This document shows positions 5,781-7,393 of a DNA stretch of 7,393 nt, piece by piece. The position numbers and the translations under genes are program-made. Location: positions 1 through 7,393 of the forward strand of contig JAEZES010000059.1 in NCBI GenBank assembly GCA_023432995.1, written 5' to 3'. Each line of letters opens with the position of its first letter. The stretch's first letter is position 1. Source of the stretch: Pseudomonadota bacterium (GTDB taxonomy: Bacteria; Pseudomonadota; Alphaproteobacteria; Sphingomonadales; Sphingomonadaceae). The notes beneath the pieces are model-generated. The model worked only from the letters and a program-made list of their open reading frames with translations, was not told the origin of the DNA and ran no database searches.

Positions 5781-6517
5781 AACCTGAAGTCGGGGCGGAG
5801 GCGTATCGGGTCATAGGGGAGCCGCGCTTCGGCGGTATCCTGGTCGTCTCCGATCATGCCTCGAACCGCGTGCCGGCCGACATCGATCTCGGGATCGATC
5901 CGGCCCTGCTCGAGGAGCACGTGGCAATCGACATCGGCGTGGCCGAAGTCGCCGCCCGCATGGTCTCGGTCCCCGGCATCGCGGCCTTCCTCGGCAACGT
6001 CAGCCGCCTCGTGTGCGACTTCAACCGCGAGGAGGACGCGCCCGCGGTCGTGCCACATGCGAGCGACGGTCACGCCATTCCCGGCAACCTGTTCGACATC
6101 GTCGGCCGCGAGGAGCGGCTCGCCCGTTTCCATCGGCCGTATCACGGTGCGCTCGCCGCGCTGCTCGATGCGGCCCCCCCGGCGCTGATCCTGTCGCTCC
6201 ACAGCTTCACACCGAGTCTGAAGAGCGTGCCCGATGAGGCTCGGCCGTGGCACGTCGGCGTGCTGTACAACGAGGACGATCGCGCCGCCCGGCTGGCGAT
6301 CCCGCTGCTCGCGGCCGACGGGCTCGTGGTCGGCGACCAGCAACCCTATTCGGGCAGGCTGCTCAACGCGACGATGAACCGCCACGCCGAGGCCGAGGGC
6401 CGGCCGTATCTCGGCATCGAGATCCGCCAGGACCAGATAGCGAGCGCTGAAGGCCAGAATCTGTGGGCGGAGAGGCTGGTGCGGATCGCGAATGCAGTTG
6501 CGCTGGCGCTGGAGTGA
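5777..6517 (+). CDS. N-formylglutamate amidohydrolase family protein
   Basis: The product is a 246-residue cytoplasmic zinc-dependent amidohydrolase of the FGase family (HutG-like). The type reaction hydrolyses N-formyl-L-glutamate to glutamate and formate, the last step of one histidine breakdown route. Family landmarks are the SDHASNRVP block (25-33), HVAIDIGV (48-55), LVCDFNR (78-84), SLHSFTPSLK (140-149), QPYSGR (189-194), a late NRHAEAEGRPYLGIEIRQD block (201-219) and a C-terminal helix. His27, Asp52, His142 and Glu215 are the likely metal or catalytic positions by analogy; I cannot confirm them from sequence. No hut genes are present here, so histidine catabolism is not supported by context and the physiological substrate may be another formyl or acyl amino acid. 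It starts inside the ispE stop (ATGA, 5777-5780), so it is probably translated by coupling to ispE. Confidence 0.92.
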   Translation: MKPEVGAEAYRVIGEPRFGGILVVSDHASNRVPADIDLGIDPALLEEHVAIDIGVAEVAARMVSVPGIAAFLGNVSRLVCDFNREEDAPAVVPHASDGHAIPGNLFDIVGREERLARFHRPYHGALAALLDAAPPALILSLHSFTPSLKSVPDEARPWHVGVLYNEDDRAARLAIPLLAADGLVVGDQQPYSGRLLNATMNRHAEAEGRPYLGIEIRQDQIASAEGQNLWAERLVRIANAVALALE

Positions 6518-6533
6518 GGGCAGGGCGCTGCCC
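6518..6533 (+). terminator. Short GC hairpin directly after the amidohydrolase stop codon
   Basis: GGGCAG (6518-6523), a GGCG loop (6524-6527) and CTGCCC (6528-6533) form a perfect 6-base-pair stem that begins at the base after the TGA. No T-tract follows (GCGTAACATT), so intrinsic termination would be weak at best. It may instead protect the 3' end of the ispE-amidohydrolase message or reduce read-through into ilvD, whose start is only 28 bases further on. Confidence 0.3.
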
Positions 6534-6561
6534 GCGTAACATTCATTCTGCCGGAACCCCG

Positions 6562-7393
6562 ATGACCCCTCGTTTCGACAAGTCCCGCCTTCCCAGCCGC
6601 CACGTTTCGGTCGGCCCGGAGAAGGCGCCTCAGCGCAGCTACTACTACGCGATGGGCATGACCGAGGAGGACATCGCCCGCCCGTTCGTCGCGGTCGCCT
6701 CGGCCGGCAACGACAGCGCGCCGTGCAACACCGCGCTCGACTTCCAGGCCGACATCTGCCGCGAGGGTGTGATCGAGGCCGGGGGCACCCCGCGCCGGTT
6801 CAACACCATCACCGTCACCGACGGCATCGCCATGGGCCATCAGGGGATGCGCTCAAGCCTGGTCAGCCGCGAGGTGATCGCGGATTCGATCGAGCTTTCG
6901 GTGCGCGGCCACTGCTACGACGCGATCGTCGGCTTCGCCGGATGCGACAAGAGCCTGCCCGGGATGATGATGGCAATGCTGCGGCTCAACGTGCCGTCGA
7001 TCTTCGTCTACGGCGGGTCGATCCTGCCCGGCCGCTACCACGACCGCGACCTGACCGTGCAGGACGTGTTCGAGGTCGTCGGGCGGTGGAGCTCGGGGGC
7101 ATGTCCGCTGAGCGAGCTGACGGCGATCGAGAAGGCCGCCTGTCCGGGCCACGGCGCGTGCGGCGGGCAGTACACTGCCAACACCATGGCCTGCGTCGGC
7201 GAGGCCATTGGATTGTCGTTGCCTAACAGCAATATGGCCCCGGCACCGTACAAGTCGCGCGAGGAAATCGCGCGCGCTGCGGGCCGCCAGGTCATGACCC
7301 TGCTCGAGCGCAACCTGCGGCCCCGTGACATATGCACCCGGGCGGCGTTCGAGAACGCCGCGCGAGTCGTGGGCCCCCCCCCGCGCACGCCCA
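6562..7393 (+). CDS. ilvD: Dihydroxy-acid dehydratase (IlvD), N-terminal part (cut by right window edge)
   Basis: IlvD dehydrates 2,3-dihydroxy-isovalerate and -methylvalerate to the 2-oxo acids that become valine, leucine and isoleucine, in the cytoplasm. 277 complete codons are present, about half of a normal protein of roughly 560-620 residues. Fe-S ligand positions are visible: Cys55 (NDSAPCN), Cys128 in GFAGCDKSLPG (124-134) and Cys200 in PGHGACGGQYTANTM (195-209). Asp87, Asp129 and Lys130 (the modified lysine of the family) are in place. MGHQGMRSSLVSREVIADSIE (91-111) favours IlvD over the related sugar-acid dehydratases. CGGAA at 6552-6556 is a good ribosome-binding site 5 bases before ATG 6562, the best in the window. 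After AAFENAARVV (261-270) the family continues with an AATGGSTN-like block. Here the frame instead reads GPPPRTP from a C9 run to the end, so the last ~22 bases are probably unreliable. Confidence 0.95.
   Translation, partial: MTPRFDKSRLPSRHVSVGPEKAPQRSYYYAMGMTEEDIARPFVAVASAGNDSAPCNTALDFQADICREGVIEAGGTPRRFNTITVTDGIAMGHQGMRSSLVSREVIADSIELSVRGHCYDAIVGFAGCDKSLPGMMMAMLRLNVPSIFVYGGSILPGRYHDRDLTVQDVFEVVGRWSSGACPLSELTAIEKAACPGHGACGGQYTANTMACVGEAIGLSLPNSNMAPAPYKSREEIARAAGRQVMTLLERNLRPRDICTRAAFENAARVVGPPPRTP

Noticed and set aside
4988..6385. Minus-strand 465-codon open frame opposite ispE and the amidohydrolase.
   Set aside because: Both plus-strand genes are unmistakable. The antisense frame spans their junction and has no domain-like sequence.
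6518..6565. Stop-codon read-through extending the amidohydrolase to TGA 6563-6565, overlapping the ilvD start.
   Set aside because: The frame is open for 15 codons, but the protein is already full length at 6517 and there is no read-through signal; the open frame is expected by chance.
1..7393. Search for a defence, mobile, secretion or biosynthetic cluster.
   Set aside because: All larger frames are core metabolic or envelope genes. No transposase, integrase, toxin-antitoxin pair, tRNA-flanked insertion, repeat array or sharp composition shift was seen.

Overview
This window is a GC-rich (about two thirds G+C by eye) chromosomal segment of housekeeping character. Protein sequence style and gene order suggest an alphaproteobacterium of the order Sphingomonadales. 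That placement rests on my memory of related proteins (ETF-QO, the divergent lytic transglycosylase, the two-copy L,D-transpeptidase) and was not checked by a search. There are no rRNA or tRNA genes, CRISPR arrays, insertion sequences or phage genes, and no gene-free stretch longer than about 90 bases. The overall picture is conserved core metabolism and cell-wall maintenance, not an accessory island.

Left part, minus strand (1-1571): a two-gene unit. A degenerate uracil-DNA-glycosylase-fold protein is followed, through a 4-base ATGA overlap, by an exported lytic transglycosylase whose C-terminal catalytic part lies beyond the left edge. Centre-left, plus strand (1650-3878): electron transfer flavoprotein-ubiquinone oxidoreductase reads divergently from the glycosylase-like gene. 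It is followed after 15 bases by a small, uncharacterised multi-pass membrane protein. The 78-base divergent spacer carries a compact three-arm inverted-repeat structure.

Centre-right (3887-4938): an 81-base stretch dense in dyads, holding a possible 13-codon leader ORF, precedes an exported L,D-transpeptidase. The C-terminal half of that enzyme looks like a decayed second copy of the catalytic fold. Right part (4971-7393): ispE (isoprenoid precursor synthesis) overlaps an N-formylglutamate amidohydrolase by ATGA. After a short hairpin comes ilvD (branched-chain amino acid synthesis), which runs off the right edge. The last ~22 bases, starting in a C9 run, no longer match what an IlvD protein should encode and look like a damaged contig end.

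The genes do not form one pathway. Two act on peptidoglycan (transglycosylase, L,D-transpeptidase). One feeds electrons from acyl-CoA and amine dehydrogenases into the quinone pool, and three belong to amino acid or isoprenoid metabolism. I found no convincing previously undescribed system. The items most worth a second look are the motif-poor glycosylase homologue, the orphan membrane protein, the duplicated L,D-transpeptidase fold, and the structured leader upstream of it.
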